Part shown: positions 5,462 to 6,850 of the stretch, piece after piece
Position numbering within the stretch: the first letter of the stretch is position 1
Layout of the letters: each line of letters begins with the position of its first letter
DNA from: Nitrospinota bacterium
Lineage (GTDB): Bacteria > UBA8248
Assembly (NCBI GenBank): GCA_003506735.1
Contig: DNYS01000160.1
Location: 1,621-8,470, forward strand
Length of the DNA: 6,850 nucleotides
Direction: 5' to 3'
Position numbers and translations under genes: made by a program
The notes under the pieces: generated by a model
Database searches by the model: none
What the model saw: only the letters and a program-made list of their open reading frames with translations
Told to the model about the DNA's origin: nothing

Positions 5462-6850
5462 ATGGCCGGAATCATCAGCGTGGGGGCCTATGTCCCCTTC
5501 CACCGCCTGGAGGGCGCCACCGTCCGGGAGGTATGGGGGGCGGGCAGCCCCAAGGCGTCGCGCCCGGTGGCGGGCTTCGATGAGGATCCAATTTCGATGG
5601 GCGTCGAGGCCCTCATCAACGCGGGCGGCTGGGGCGGTATCGATGTGGACGCCCTCTATTTCGCCTCGACGAGCGCCCCCTACGCCGAAAAATCGAGCGC
5701 CGCGGTGGTGGCGGCGGCGGCGGATCTGCCCGGGGAGATGTTCACGGCGGACCTGGGCGGCTCCCTGCGCGCGGGAACATCGGCGCTCCGCGCGGCGCTG
5801 GATGCCGTGAAGGCCGGGTCGGCGAAGCGGGCGGCCGTCGTGGCCGCCGAGAAGCGGCCCGCGCGGGCGGGAAGCCCGGACGAACTCGCCCTTTGCGACG
5901 GGGCGGCGGCGCTCATCCTCGGGGAGGGGCCGGATGTGGCCGCCGTGGTCGAGGCCGTCTATTCGTGGACGGAGGATTTCATCGACCGCTGGCGCCTTCC
6001 GGGCGAGGACCATGTATCGGCCGGGGACGCGAAGTTCATCCAGGAATTCGGCTACGTCCGCCAGACGGCGGCGACGGTGGAGGGATTGCTCGAAAAAACG
6101 GGGGCGACGCGCGAGGACATCGGGCGCGTTCTCGTCTATGCCCCCGACGCGCGGACCCACGCGGCCATCGGCCGGAAGCTGGGCTTTCCCAAGGAGGCCT
6201 ATCCCAAGATGCCCTTGGTGGCGCGGCTGGGGGACGCGGGCGCGGCGGCGCCGTTGCTGATGCTCGTCGAGGCGCTCCAGGCGGCCAAGCCGGGCGAGCA
6301 TATTCTCGTCGCCGGACACGGGAGCGGGGGCGATGCGATTCTCTTGCGCGCCACGGATACAATCTCCGCGCTCAGGGAGAGCCGCGGAGTCGCCTGGTGC
6401 GCGGAGCGGGCGCGGCCGGTATCGAACTACGGAAACTTTTTGCGCTCGCGGAATCTGGTCGCCGACGAGGAACTGCGCATCTTCAGCTCGCCGAGCATTT
6501 TGTGGAAAGAAAGCCGCCAGACGATGCGCCTCATGGCGGGCAAATGCCGGAGCTGCGGGACGATCCAGTTCCCCCGCCAGCGCCTTTGCACAAACTGCAA
6601 CGCGCGGGACGATTGGGACGAAGTCAAACTCGCCCGGCGCGGGAGGATTTACACCTTCGTCCACGACCACCTCCCCCCCTCGCCCGATGGCTACATCACC
6701 ATGGCCACGGTGGACATGGAGGGCGGAGGCCGCCTCTACGGCCAGATGACGAATTTCGACAAGGACGCGGTGAAGGTGGGCCTGGAGGTGGAGGTCACCT
6801 TTCGCCTTCTCCACAAGGGCGAGGGATACTATAATTACTACTGGAAGTTC
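5462..6850 (+). CDS. HMG-CoA synthase/thiolase-like protein fused to DUF35 zinc ribbon and OB fold (3' end cut)
   Basis: The frame is open for 463 codons from the ATG at 5462 (GGAG 5 nt upstream) to the window edge. Residues 1-300 resemble HMG-CoA synthase/KAS III-type thiolase folds: AGIISVGAYVP, GVEALINAG, DLGGSLRAGTSALRAALDAV, LCDGAAALILGEG, LGDAGAAAPLLM and VAGHGSGGDA. By simple alignment with C-x-G/A-G/A-T of HMG-CoA synthases, the catalytic cysteine position falls on L102, next to S101, so standard Cys chemistry seems lost. Residues 361-380 form a zinc ribbon (C362, C365, C376, C379), and about 390-463 form an OB fold (RGRIYTFVHDHLPP to GEGYYNYYWKF). In archaea DUF35 proteins bridge thiolase and HMG-CoA synthase; here the two parts are fused. 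A role in acyl-CoA metabolism is likely, the reaction unknown. The ending YYWKF suggests only a few residues are missing. It is divergent from the selenoprotein unit. Confidence 0.85.
   Translation, partial: MAGIISVGAYVPFHRLEGATVREVWGAGSPKASRPVAGFDEDPISMGVEALINAGGWGGIDVDALYFASTSAPYAEKSSAAVVAAAADLPGEMFTADLGGSLRAGTSALRAALDAVKAGSAKRAAVVAAEKRPARAGSPDELALCDGAAALILGEGPDVAAVVEAVYSWTEDFIDRWRLPGEDHVSAGDAKFIQEFGYVRQTAATVEGLLEKTGATREDIGRVLVYAPDARTHAAIGRKLGFPKEAYPKMPLVARLGDAGAAAPLLMLVEALQAAKPGEHILVAGHGSGGDAILLRATDTISALRESRGVAWCAERARPVSNYGNFLRSRNLVADEELRIFSSPSILWKESRQTMRLMAGKCRSCGTIQFPRQRLCTNCNARDDWDEVKLARRGRIYTFVHDHLPPSPDGYITMATVDMEGGGRLYGQMTNFDKDAVKVGLEVEVTFRLLHKGEGYYNYYWKF

Noticed and set aside
5447..6814. 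455-codon minus-strand open frame opposite the thiolase-like gene
   Set aside because: The plus strand has clear thiolase, zinc ribbon and OB-fold motifs with a ribosome binding site; the antisense product is rich in Arg/His/Pro and has no motif.

Overview
The window is GC-rich, gene-dense bacterial DNA with one clearly AT-richer gene. No ribosomal or other marker gene fixes the taxon. The GC content, a probable selenoprotein and a fused thiolase-like/DUF35 protein would fit an uncultured lineage near Desulfobacterota, Tectomicrobia or Rokubacteria, but that placement is inference. No tRNA, rRNA, CRISPR array or insertion sequence is visible.

Left block (1-3366, minus strand, read right to left): a promoter near 3338-3366 leads to a class I PLP aminotransferase (2045-3250). 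An exported alpha/beta-hydrolase-like protein (1134-2048) overlaps it by ATGA, and a two-domain cupin protein (61-1059) follows after 74 nt. A hairpin at 30-53 probably ends the unit. A perfect 11-bp inverted repeat sits in the first codons of the hydrolase gene and could act as an attenuator. A 13-base sequence recurs in the leaders of the aminotransferase and cupin genes.

Middle block (3421-5339, minus strand, read right to left): a promoter with a perfect TATAAT leads to a small SelW/Rdx-type gene (5020-5256). This gene is readable only if its in-frame TGA at codon 11 is selenocysteine, giving a C-x-x-U motif, and it has a suitable bSECIS-like hairpin just downstream. After 7 nt comes a PhzF-family isomerase gene interrupted by an in-frame TGA at codon 83. 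One base after its stop is a GTG-started voltage-gated K+ channel gene carrying two single-base deletions. The last two genes are either decaying or affected by consensus errors. The selenoprotein TGA has a different character, because it falls on a conserved redox motif.

Right block (5379-6850, plus strand): a divergent promoter precedes an HMG-CoA synthase/thiolase-like protein fused to a C-terminal DUF35 zinc ribbon and OB fold. Its frame is still open at the window edge, probably only a few codons from its end. No single pathway clearly ties the three blocks together.
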